The notes under the pieces were generated by a model. The model made no database searches, was not told the DNA's origin, and worked only from the letters and a program-made list of their open reading frames with translations. 5,124 nt of DNA from Thermoflexus sp. (GTDB taxonomy: Bacteria; Chloroflexota; Anaerolineae; Thermoflexales; Thermoflexaceae): NCBI RefSeq assembly GCF_034432235.1, contig NZ_DAOUCJ010000101.1:1-5124 (forward strand), in the 5' to 3' direction. Shown here in pieces: positions 1 to 5,105 of the stretch (the stretch's first letter is position 1; every line of letters starts with the position of its first letter). The position numbers and the translations under genes are program-made.

Positions 1-183
1 GTAAGGGGCGTTCGGATGCAGACCCATCTCATGCATCACATACAGAATCCGGCGCTGCACCGGCTTCAGCCCATCCCGCACATCCGGCAGCGCCCGCGCC
101 ACAATCACGCTCATGGCGTAAGAGAGATACGCCTGCTGCACCTCTTCCTGGATCTCAATCTGCTGAACCCGCTCAACCGCCAT
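1..183 (-). CDS. gyrA: DNA gyrase subunit A, N-terminal 61 codons (runs off left edge)
   Basis: This is the N-terminus of the type II topoisomerase subunit that, as GyrA2GyrB2, introduces negative supercoils and carries the DNA-cleaving tyrosine. Reading down from the ATG at 183-181 gives a protein starting MAVERVQQIEIQEEVQQAYL, followed by the family hallmark SYAMSVIVARALPDVRDGLK and then PVQRRILYVMHEMGLHPN. The frame is open to base 1. The start is fixed by a full AGGAGG ribosome binding site (188-193) four bases upstream and by the usual GyrA N-terminal length before YAMSVI. The quinolone-resistance region and the catalytic tyrosine lie beyond the window. ParC is the alternative, but the RALPDVRDGLKPVQRR form is typical of GyrA in bacteria that may have only one such enzyme. 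It lies 63 bases downstream of the acyl-CoA dehydrogenase gene on the same strand, with a repeat-containing gap that may hold its own promoter. Confidence 0.93.
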   Translation of the reverse strand, partial: MAVERVQQIEIQEEVQQAYLSYAMSVIVARALPDVRDGLKPVQRRILYVMHEMGLHPNAPY

Positions 184-191
184 TTCGCCTC

Positions 192-236
192 CTGAGAGCC
201 GGAGTATGAGCTAATTTATTTTGCTCTCAGCCGGAG
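192..236 (-). promoter_or_regulatory. Inverted and direct repeats upstream of gyrA, with a weak promoter candidate
   Basis: The gap between the acyl-CoA dehydrogenase stop and gyrA contains a perfect 8-bp inverted repeat (192-199 against 223-230, centre AT-rich) and an 8-bp direct repeat AGCCGGAG (197-204 and 229-236) whose copies are 32 bp apart, about three helical turns. On the minus strand a weak sigma-70-like pair is visible: CTGAGA at 230-225 (4 of 6 matches to TTGACA), a 16-base spacer, and CATACT at 208-203 (4 of 6 matches to TATAAT). If that promoter is used, the leader is very short and the repeats act at DNA level, for example as an operator. If transcription comes from upstream, the repeat would fold in RNA and its right arm would touch the AGGAGG ribosome binding site. 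The function is inferred; only the repeats are seen. Confidence 0.35.
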
Positions 237-246
237 AAGCCTCACC

Positions 247-1425
247 CTAAACGACATCCGGGGGAAGGGGCTCCGCTTTTACGATGCCCAGAATGTGGCG
301 CGCGATCACCAGGCGCTGGATCTCGCTGGTGCCCTCCCCGATCGTCATCAGGCGGGCATCCCGATACAGCCGCTCCACCGGGAACTCCCGGCTGTAACCG
401 TAACCCCCATGGATCTGAATCGCATTGCGGGTCACCCGCTCCGCCATCTCGCTGGCGAACAGCTTGGCCATCGCCGCCGCCTGGGTGTAAGGCAACCCCT
501 GGTCCCGCAGCCACGCCGCCCGATACACCAGAAGCCGCGCGGCCTCGATCTCCACCGCGGCATCGGCCAGCATCCACTGGATCGCCTGATAGGCGGCGAT
601 GGGCTGGCCGAAGGCGGTCCGCTCCTTCGCATATCGCACCGCCTCCTCGAAGGCGGACTGAGCCAGGCCGACGGAAAGGGCCCCGATGCCGATACGGCCG
701 CCATCCAGCACCTGCAGGGCATACGACAGGCCCCGGCCCGGCTCCCCCAGCAGGTGATCCATGGGCACCCGCACGTGATCGAACGTCACCGCGTGAGTGG
801 GCGATCCGTGAAGGCCCATCTTCTTCTCCGGCGGGGCGATCGAAACCCCCGCCCGATCCGTAGGGACAATGATCAGGCTGAGGCCGCGCTTGCCCGCCGC
901 CGGATCGGTGCGGCAAAGAACCACGATGATCTCCGCGAGGCTCGCGTTCGTGCACCACATCTTCTGGCCGGTGATCACCCACTCGTCTCCGTCGAGGACC
1001 GCGGTGGTGCGCACGGCGCCCAGATCGCTGCCGCAGTGGGGCTCGGTCAGAGCCAGAGCGGCCAGCCCGTTGCGGCCGCTGGTCAGAGCGGGCAGCCACC
1101 GTCGCCTCTGAGCCTCGCTGCCGAACAGCACGATCGGCGCCAGGCCCAGGCCATTGTGCGCGGCCAGGGAAAGGGCGGTCGAGCCACAGCCCCGGGCGAT
1201 CTCCTCGATCGCGATCGCCGCGCTGACATGATCCAGACCAGCCCCCCCATAGGCCTCCGGCACGGTCAACCCCAGCAGACCCAGGGAGGCCCCTTTCCGG
1301 ACGGCTTCCCAGTTGAACTGTCCGGTTTCATCCACATGCCGGGCGCGAGGCCTCAGTTCCTGCTCGACGAACTCCCGAACCGCCTGGCGGAACAGCCGCT
1401 GTTCTTCCGTCAAACGGAAATCCAT
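247..1425 (-). CDS. Acyl-CoA dehydrogenase (FAD-dependent, short-chain/butyryl type)
   Basis: This 392-residue soluble flavoenzyme should introduce the alpha-beta double bond into an acyl-CoA and pass electrons to an electron-transfer flavoprotein. The fold reads in order: an N-terminal helical domain (about 1-115), a middle beta domain (about 120-220) and a C-terminal helical domain (about 230-380). Family signature 1 is at 125-137 (ALTEPHCGSDLGA) and signature 2 starts at 337 (QIHGGYGYSREF) and runs to D356. The catalytic base is most likely E364 in GEGTSEIQ, the position used by medium/short-chain and butyryl-CoA dehydrogenases. Length is normal and the frame is intact. The ATG at 1425 has GGAGG seven bases upstream, and the gene begins 19 bases after the LCP gene stop, so the two are probably co-transcribed. 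No flavoprotein, thiolase or CoA-ligase gene is visible nearby, so the chain length of the substrate and the pathway (beta-oxidation or branched amino-acid breakdown) cannot be settled. C131 in signature 1 is unusual, since that position is normally a small Gly, Ala, Ser or Asn. Confidence 0.95.
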   Translation of the reverse strand: MDFRLTEEQRLFRQAVREFVEQELRPRARHVDETGQFNWEAVRKGASLGLLGLTVPEAYGGAGLDHVSAAIAIEEIARGCGSTALSLAAHNGLGLAPIVLFGSEAQRRRWLPALTSGRNGLAALALTEPHCGSDLGAVRTTAVLDGDEWVITGQKMWCTNASLAEIIVVLCRTDPAAGKRGLSLIIVPTDRAGVSIAPPEKKMGLHGSPTHAVTFDHVRVPMDHLLGEPGRGLSYALQVLDGGRIGIGALSVGLAQSAFEEAVRYAKERTAFGQPIAAYQAIQWMLADAAVEIEAARLLVYRAAWLRDQGLPYTQAAAMAKLFASEMAERVTRNAIQIHGGYGYSREFPVERLYRDARLMTIGEGTSEIQRLVIARHILGIVKAEPLPPDVV

Positions 1426-1444
1426 GGCGAGCCCTCCACAAGGG

Positions 1445-2773
1445 TTAACGCTCCGGGAAATCCGCGCCCAGGCGGATCAGCAGATCACATGCGCAGGGGA
1501 GATCCGGGACCTCCCGGATCGCTGTTAGAGAGAGGCCCAGCCATCCGGCCACCTGGCGGCCGGCCTCCTGAGCCCCGGGATGGACCAGGATCTGAGTTTC
1601 CGGATAATCGAAGCGATCCGCATTGCCGATCTCCACGATCTCGGCCCCCAGCCCGCGAAGGGCATCCGCCACACGGGTCGCCAAGCCTGGCCGCAACGTG
1701 CCGTTCTGAACCGCGACCCGGGCCTCCAGGCGAGGCAGCTGAGGTCCGAAGAAATCCGCCAGCGCCTCTCGAACCTTCTCCGGGATCCGGACCAGAACCT
1801 CCGCCCCATCGGGCGTCGTGTAGGGCCGGGTCATCGAAGGGCCGATGGTCACCATGCGGATCTTCTCATCCGGGATACGAGCCGCCAGGCGGGCCAGGGC
1901 GATCATCTCCTCCAGGGTCAGGTTCGTTCGGATCCCATCCTTTACAGTTTCCCACAAAGCGGGGGCGCGGGCGATCAGCGTGGGCAGCATGTTCAGACGC
2001 AACACTCGATCCCGAACTGCCCGGAGCACTTCCTGCTGGCGGCGCATCCGATCGAAATCCCCCTCGCGCGTGGCCCGCGTCCGCGCGTATTTCAACGCCG
2101 TCCGTCCATCCAGATGCTGACACCCTGCATCGATGTGGAACGGCTCATAACCATAGTGAGCATCTGGATAATGCGGATCATCGATGGCTTCCGGGACGCA
2201 GAGATCGATGCCCCCGAGGAGATCAATAGCTTTCTCAAAGGCCGTGAAATTCACCCGCACATAATACGTGGTAGGGATCCCGAAATTATAGCGGATCGTC
2301 TCCTGAGCCAGGGCGACCCCTCCGCCTGGATATCCATAGGCGTCCCCCAGGAAATGCGCGGTGTTAATCCGGTTCTCCCCGAAGCCCGGGATCGTCACCC
2401 AGAGATCCCGAGGGATGGAGAGCACACCCGCGGAGAGCCCAACCGGGTCCAGCGTGGCGATCATGATCGTATCCGTCCGCCACGGCCCTGGTTCCCCTTC
2501 CCGCTGGTCGATGCCCAGGATCAGGATATTCACTCGTTCCTTGCCGGTCCACTCGGGAATCCCAATGGGATGATCGGGAGAAGTTCCCGAAGAGGAGGCG
2601 GATTCCCCACCGGCCAGGACAGGAGGGGAGGTTCGCAGGGCCTCCTGGAAGGCAAGCCGATAGCTCAGCATGCCGACCCCGCCTCCCAGCCCCAGGACCA
2701 GGAGGATCCAGAGCCATGCGGGCCAGCGGAAGGGGAAAGGCCGTGGGGATGAGATCCGAAGCCCGGGCATCAT
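1445..2773 (-). CDS. LytR-CpsA-Psr (LCP) family protein with C-terminal LytR_C domain
   Basis: LCP proteins transfer glycopolymers from undecaprenyl-pyrophosphate carriers onto the cell wall outside the membrane. This 442-residue protein has a short basic cytoplasmic N-terminus, one membrane segment at about 18-38, a linker rich in Ser/Gly/Pro, the LCP catalytic domain at about 81-257, and a LytR_C domain at about 348-413 (VAVQNGTLRPGLATRVAD). Expected active-site and lipid-phosphate-binding residues are present: R99 and D101 in WRTDT, R122 in SIPRD, R231 and R233 in YARTR, D239, R242 and Q246 in GDFDRMRRQQ. The exact polymer is unknown. Two Met codons are adjacent; the purine-rich site (TGAGGGGGAG, overlapping the cdd stop codon) fits the second ATG at 2770 slightly better, which would remove one residue. 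Ten bases separate it from cdd and 19 from the acyl-CoA dehydrogenase, indicating an operon. Cysteine pairs C192/C218 and C427/C429 lie in the extracytoplasmic part and could form disulfides. Confidence 0.93.
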   Translation of the reverse strand: MMPGLRISSPRPFPFRWPAWLWILLVLGLGGGVGMLSYRLAFQEALRTSPPVLAGGESASSSGTSPDHPIGIPEWTGKERVNILILGIDQREGEPGPWRTDTIMIATLDPVGLSAGVLSIPRDLWVTIPGFGENRINTAHFLGDAYGYPGGGVALAQETIRYNFGIPTTYYVRVNFTAFEKAIDLLGGIDLCVPEAIDDPHYPDAHYGYEPFHIDAGCQHLDGRTALKYARTRATREGDFDRMRRQQEVLRAVRDRVLRLNMLPTLIARAPALWETVKDGIRTNLTLEEMIALARLAARIPDEKIRMVTIGPSMTRPYTTPDGAEVLVRIPEKVREALADFFGPQLPRLEARVAVQNGTLRPGLATRVADALRGLGAEIVEIGNADRFDYPETQILVHPGAQEAGRQVAGWLGLSLTAIREVPDLPCACDLLIRLGADFPER

Positions 2774-2783
2774 CCGCTCCCCC

Positions 2784-3179
2784 TCAGCGAACGGCCTTCA
2801 GGTCCTTCGGGCCGAAAGGCTCCGGGAGCAGCCGGCGCAGGGATGTCTCTCGAACGGCGCCTTTCGCATCCACCAGCAGGATCCGCAGATCCGGGGCGAA
2901 CTCAGAAAGCACCTGACGGCATGCCCCGCACGGCGTGCCGCCGTTCTCCGTCGCGATGGCGATCGCCGTAAAACCGCGCTCGCCTTCTGAGATCGCTTTG
3001 AAGACCGCCACCCGCTCCGCGCACAATCCGAGGGGATACACCGCGTTCTCCACATTGCATCCGGTGAACACCTGACCGGAGGCGCTCAGCAGGGCGGCCC
3101 CCACCCGGTAACCGGAGTAGGGCGCATAGGCGCGCTCCCGCATCCGTAAGGCCAGTTCAACCAGCGCCTGATCATCCAT
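2784..3179 (-). CDS. cdd: Cytidine deaminase (homotetrameric, zinc-dependent)
   Basis: The enzyme hydrolyses cytidine and deoxycytidine to uridine and deoxyuridine plus ammonia in pyrimidine salvage, in the cytoplasm. The 131-residue product matches the short tetrameric family. It shows the substrate-binding stretch GCNVENAVYPLG, the zinc and proton-shuttle motif CAERVA (C53 zinc ligand, E55 catalytic) and PCGACRQ (C84 and C87 zinc ligands), and ends with LLPEPFGPKDL, the usual C-terminal family motif. An in-frame ATG at 3209 would add ten residues (MGLSRQGALP), but the start at 3179 is preferred: it has AGGGAG eight bases upstream, gives the usual family length and starts just before the first helix. 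It is the first gene of the cluster cdd, LCP, acyl-CoA dehydrogenase, and its promoter should lie in the 365-base gap upstream. No truncation or missing key residue is seen. Confidence 0.96.
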   Translation of the reverse strand: MDDQALVELALRMRERAYAPYSGYRVGAALLSASGQVFTGCNVENAVYPLGLCAERVAVFKAISEGERGFTAIAIATENGGTPCGACRQVLSEFAPDLRILLVDAKGAVRETSLRRLLPEPFGPKDLKAVR

Positions 3180-3187
3180 GGGCAATG

Positions 3188-3193
3188 CTCCCT
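3188..3193 (-). promoter_or_regulatory. Ribosome binding site that decides the cdd start
   Basis: On the minus strand AGGGAG lies eight bases before the ATG at 3179-3177. The alternative upstream ATG at 3209 has no comparable purine-rich site at a suitable distance, so this site supports the shorter, 131-residue protein. Confidence 0.7.
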
Positions 3194-3253
3194 GGCGAGA
3201 TAGACCCATGACCCTGCCTTATTCCGTAGATCGAGCTTAGCGATGCCCATCTC

Positions 3254-3282
3254 AAGATGCAGGGGTTCCACCCGAATGGCAA
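3254..3282 (-). promoter_or_regulatory. Candidate sigma-70-like promoter for the cdd cluster
   Basis: On the minus strand TTGCCA (3282-3277, 5 of 6 matches to TTGACA) is followed after exactly 17 bases by CATCTT (3259-3254, 3 of 6 matches to TATAAT). Transcription would start near 3247, giving a leader of about 70 bases before the cdd ATG. The -10 is poor and consensus matching in GC-rich bacteria gives many false hits, so this is only a candidate. TAAAAT at 3317-3312 is a competing -10. Confidence 0.25.
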
Positions 3283-3400
3283 ATCCGATCCCTCACAGAG
3301 CCTAAAGAAGAATTTTACAACGAGGCGGGGTCCGAGCTCCGCCCGGGCCCATATGGGATGGAGCTTCCCGCTCCCCTGTCCCTTCCCGATAGCCATCCGG

Positions 3401-3460
3401 CCATGGGGAGGAGGGCTGGAAAACCATGCCCGATGGGGAGATTTCCGGGGAAGGAATGGG
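3401..3460 (-). terminator. C-rich, G-poor stretch, possible Rho-utilisation region after the permease operon
   Basis: In these 60 bases the minus-strand transcript would have 27 C and only 10 G, counted by hand, in a pyrimidine-rich run starting about 85 bases after the permease stop. Such C-over-G bubbles with little structure are typical of Rho loading sites. With no long U-tract after any hairpin in the gap, Rho-dependent termination of the transporter transcript is a reasonable inference, but nothing in the sequence proves it. Confidence 0.3.
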
Positions 3461-3493
3461 CTGTGCGGATCCCCCTTCAAGGACGATCCACAG
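3461..3493 (-). terminator. Stem-loop downstream of the transporter operon
   Basis: The outer arms CTGTG and CACAG and inner GATC/GATC pair with a 2-base bulge, giving a 9-bp stem, and a few further CC/GG pairs can form inside, leaving a small loop. It sits about 52 bases after the permease stop codon on the transcribed strand. The following bases are pyrimidine-rich but C-dominated, not a U-run, so it is not a classical intrinsic terminator. It could be a 3'-end stabilising hairpin or work with the C-rich stretch that follows it in the transcript. Confidence 0.35.
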
Positions 3494-3544
3494 ACGCCTG
3501 GACCACGGCGGGGCTGGATCTGGACCAGAGGCCGGGATCTCCTC

Positions 3545-4309
3545 CTATCCCCGGTCGAGGCCCAGCTGGCGCTCCAGCGCGCTGGCCATACGGCCCAGGG
3601 TGTAGTTGATCAGGAAGTAGATCACCGAGACCACATACAGGGTTTCCATCGGGTTACGCTCTCCCTGGAACAGGATCACGCCCCGCCGATACAGCTCAAT
3701 GAACCCGATGATGGCCCCCAGCGAGGTGTCCTTCACCAGCGTAGCAAATTGGGCGACCAGCGGGGGGAGCGCCCGACGGAACGCCTGGGGAAGGATGACC
3801 AGGCGCATGGCCTGCCCAAACGTTAACCCGAGGGATCGGGCAGCCTCCCATTGCCCCCGCGGCAGGGAGAGGATCGCAGCCCGCAACGCCTCGCCATTTA
3901 CCGCCCCGGTATAGATCCAGAGGGCGGCGATCACCGCCGCATCCGGCCGGGTGAGAGCATCGATCCCCATCTGACGGCCCAGCGCGCTCAGGCGCAGGAA
4001 GAGATAGAACATGAGGCCCAGCAGCGGCAACGCGCGGATCCCTTCGACCACCCCGATCACCGGATAACGAAGCCATGGCGGGCCGCTGTGGCGCGCCAGG
4101 GCGAAGAAGAGAGCCAGCGGGATGCTGGCCAGGATGGCGATCACCGAGGCCTCCAGGGTGAGGGCGATCCCCAGAGCGAGGAACTGCCAGGTGGATAACC
4201 GGGCGAAGGGCTCGAATCGCGCCGGCTCCATCCGGAAAGCCAGCGGGATCAGGATCAGCACCATCCCCACGCCGAGAAACGTCTGCCAGGGCCGCTCCTG
4301 CATCTGCAT
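3545..4309 (-). CDS. Polar amino-acid ABC transporter permease (GluD/GlnP-like, second permease)
   Basis: This 254-residue inner-membrane protein of the binding-protein-dependent transport permease family forms, with the adjacent permease, the membrane channel of an amino-acid importer. It has an extra N-terminal membrane segment at about 11-26, then segments at about 43-72, 84-108, 124-146, 185-205 and 224-243. The cytoplasmic EAA loop that docks the ATPase is clear: EAARSLGLTF from E155 with G161, ending at P174 in VILPQAF, followed by LVKDTSL (191-197), as in the HisM/GlnP/GluC-D group. The ATG at 4309 has GGAGG seven bases upstream (4317-4321); a second Met follows two codons later. The gene starts 36 bases after the stop of its paralogue, so they are surely co-transcribed. 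The substrate (glutamate, glutamine, histidine or another polar amino acid) cannot be read from the permease. No ATPase gene follows; the cdd cluster begins after a long gap. Confidence 0.93.
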   Translation of the reverse strand: MQMQERPWQTFLGVGMVLILIPLAFRMEPARFEPFARLSTWQFLALGIALTLEASVIAILASIPLALFFALARHSGPPWLRYPVIGVVEGIRALPLLGLMFYLFLRLSALGRQMGIDALTRPDAAVIAALWIYTGAVNGEALRAAILSLPRGQWEAARSLGLTFGQAMRLVILPQAFRRALPPLVAQFATLVKDTSLGAIIGFIELYRRGVILFQGERNPMETLYVVSVIYFLINYTLGRMASALERQLGLDRG

Positions 4310-4345
4310 GCCCGCGCCTCCGCGCGTCGAATGCCTCCCCCGGGG

Positions 4346-4987
4346 TTAGAACATGATCCGCAGCCGCCGCTCCATGAAATTCACAAGCCCGCTTAAGGGA
4401 ACAGTGATCACCAGATATAAGAGGAAAGCGATCAGCATGGGCCAATCCGCAAACGTGCGCCCGATCACGAATTCGGCCTGATACAGCAATTCCTCAACAG
4501 CAATCGCCGAGGCGATGGAGGTGTTCTTCACCAGGGCGATGAACACGGTGCCCAGCGGGGGGATCATCATCCGGAACGCCTGGGGCAGCAAGACCAGACG
4601 CACCATCTGGGGGAAGGACATGCCAAGGGAGAGGGCAGCCTCGATCTGCCCTCGATGGACGGATTGAAGGCCGGCGCGCACCACCTCCGCGACGAAGGCG
4701 GCCGTATAAACCCCCAGCCCGGCCACGGCGCTATCGAACGACGTGGGAAGGCGGAGGCCCGCTTTAGGGAGCCCGCTGTAGACAAAAACCAGCACGGGAA
4801 GCAGGGGGATATCCCGGAAGAACTCCACATAGCCCGCGGCGAACCATCGAAGGACTGCGACCGGTGCCACCCGCAAAACCCCGATCAGGGTTCCCAGGGC
4901 AAGGGCCACGCCCATGCTGGCCAGGGAAAGCCTCAACGTCGTCCATAGGCCCAGGAGCAGATAGTGCCAGACGTCCGCTGTGCTCAT
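4346..4987 (-). CDS. Polar amino-acid ABC transporter permease (GluC/HisM-like, first permease)
   Basis: This 213-residue inner-membrane permease pairs with the downstream permease as a heterodimer. It starts MSTADVWHYLLLGLWTTLRL, which leads straight into the first membrane segment (about 9-36); others lie at about 46-71, 85-107, 143-163 and 183-203. The signature FFRDIPLLPVLVFVYSGLP (56-74) and the EAA loop (E116, G122, P135 in EAALSLGM and VLLPQAF), then ALVKNTSI (151-158), are canonical for amino-acid permeases of the HisM/GlnP/GluC group. The frame is open up to an ATG at 5074, which would add 29 residues. I prefer 4987 because the extension is not membrane-like, it starts inside a strong hairpin, and the shorter form matches the family. 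The ribosome binding site for 4987 (AGGAG) has a rather long spacer of 13 bases. It is the partner of the upstream binding protein and of an ATPase not in the window. Confidence 0.92.
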   Translation of the reverse strand: MSTADVWHYLLLGLWTTLRLSLASMGVALALGTLIGVLRVAPVAVLRWFAAGYVEFFRDIPLLPVLVFVYSGLPKAGLRLPTSFDSAVAGLGVYTAAFVAEVVRAGLQSVHRGQIEAALSLGMSFPQMVRLVLLPQAFRMMIPPLGTVFIALVKNTSIASAIAVEELLYQAEFVIGRTFADWPMLIAFLLYLVITVPLSGLVNFMERRLRIMF

Positions 4988-5000
4988 CGACGGAACAGGG

Positions 5001-5005
5001 CTCCT
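5001..5005 (-). promoter_or_regulatory. Ribosome binding site for the first permease (long spacer)
   Basis: AGGAG on the minus strand lies 13 bases before the ATG at 4987-4985. The spacing is longer than the usual 5-9, so the site may be weak, in keeping with lower permease than binding-protein synthesis. A competing GAGGGG lies 11 bases before the alternative ATG at 5074. Confidence 0.5.
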
Positions 5006-5043
5006 GGAATGGGATATCGGCTGCCCCCCCAGGGAAAGGCAAG

Positions 5044-5078
5044 AGGCATGGCGGGCGGCAAATCCGCCCGCCATGCCT
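5044..5078 (-). terminator. Intercistronic 15-bp hairpin between binding-protein gene and permease gene
   Basis: Bases 5044-5058 and 5064-5078 are perfect inverted complements with a 5-base loop (5059-5063), giving a very stable GC-rich stem 27 bases after the upstream stop codon. On the transcribed strand it is followed by TCTTGCCTTTCCC, a mixed T/C run weaker than a full terminator tract. In known binding-protein transporter operons (malE-malF, hisJ-hisQ) structured intercistronic sequences protect the binding-protein mRNA and reduce permease expression. Partial termination or 3'-end stabilisation here would give the same excess of binding protein. The structure is directly seen; the role is inferred. 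Confidence 0.7.
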
Positions 5079-5105
5079 TCCGCTTCCCCTCACCGATGCG
5101 AGCGA

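Larger units (their letters stand above)
3180..3544 (-). other. 365-base intergenic gap between the transporter operon and cdd
   Basis: No convincing gene is present. The open frames that cross this gap on either strand show no recognisable motif and look like by-products of high GC content. The gap contains a hairpin (3461-3493), a C-rich and G-poor stretch on the transcribed strand (3401-3460), an 8-base repeat ATGGGGAG (3403-3410 and 3433-3440) and a short AT-rich patch at 3306-3319 that holds TAAAAT on the minus strand (3317-3312, 5 of 6 matches to a -10 box but with no good -35). A further weak promoter candidate lies at 3254-3282. It most likely combines the 3' end of the transporter transcript with the promoter and leader of the cdd cluster. 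I recognise no tRNA or riboswitch here. Confidence 0.6.

Noticed and set aside
295..2229. A 644-codon open frame on the plus strand opposite the dehydrogenase and LCP genes
   Set aside because: It is antisense to two clearly recognised genes and crosses their boundary. Its product is rich in Pro, Arg, Gly and His with no domain, as expected for a shadow frame in GC-rich DNA.
1580..2752. A 390-codon plus-strand open frame opposite the LCP gene
   Set aside because: It mirrors the LCP coding sequence, has no recognisable motif and is rich in Arg, Gln and Pro; a shadow frame.
3180..3209. Ten-residue N-terminal extension of cytidine deaminase from the ATG at 3209
   Set aside because: The ATG at 3179 has a well-spaced AGGGAG site, and the 131-residue length matches the family.
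3240..3300. tRNA-like fragment suggested by GGTTCCACCCGAAT in the gap
   Set aside because: No cloverleaf, anticodon stem or acceptor stem can be assembled around it; chance similarity to a T-arm.
3172..3480. A 102-codon minus-strand open frame in the gap, overlapping the cdd start
   Set aside because: No family motif, odd composition and overlap with the well-supported cdd start; treated as non-coding.
3257..3826. A 189-codon plus-strand open frame running from the gap into the permease gene
   Set aside because: Half is antisense to a clear permease, and the product is low in hydrophobic structure with no motif.
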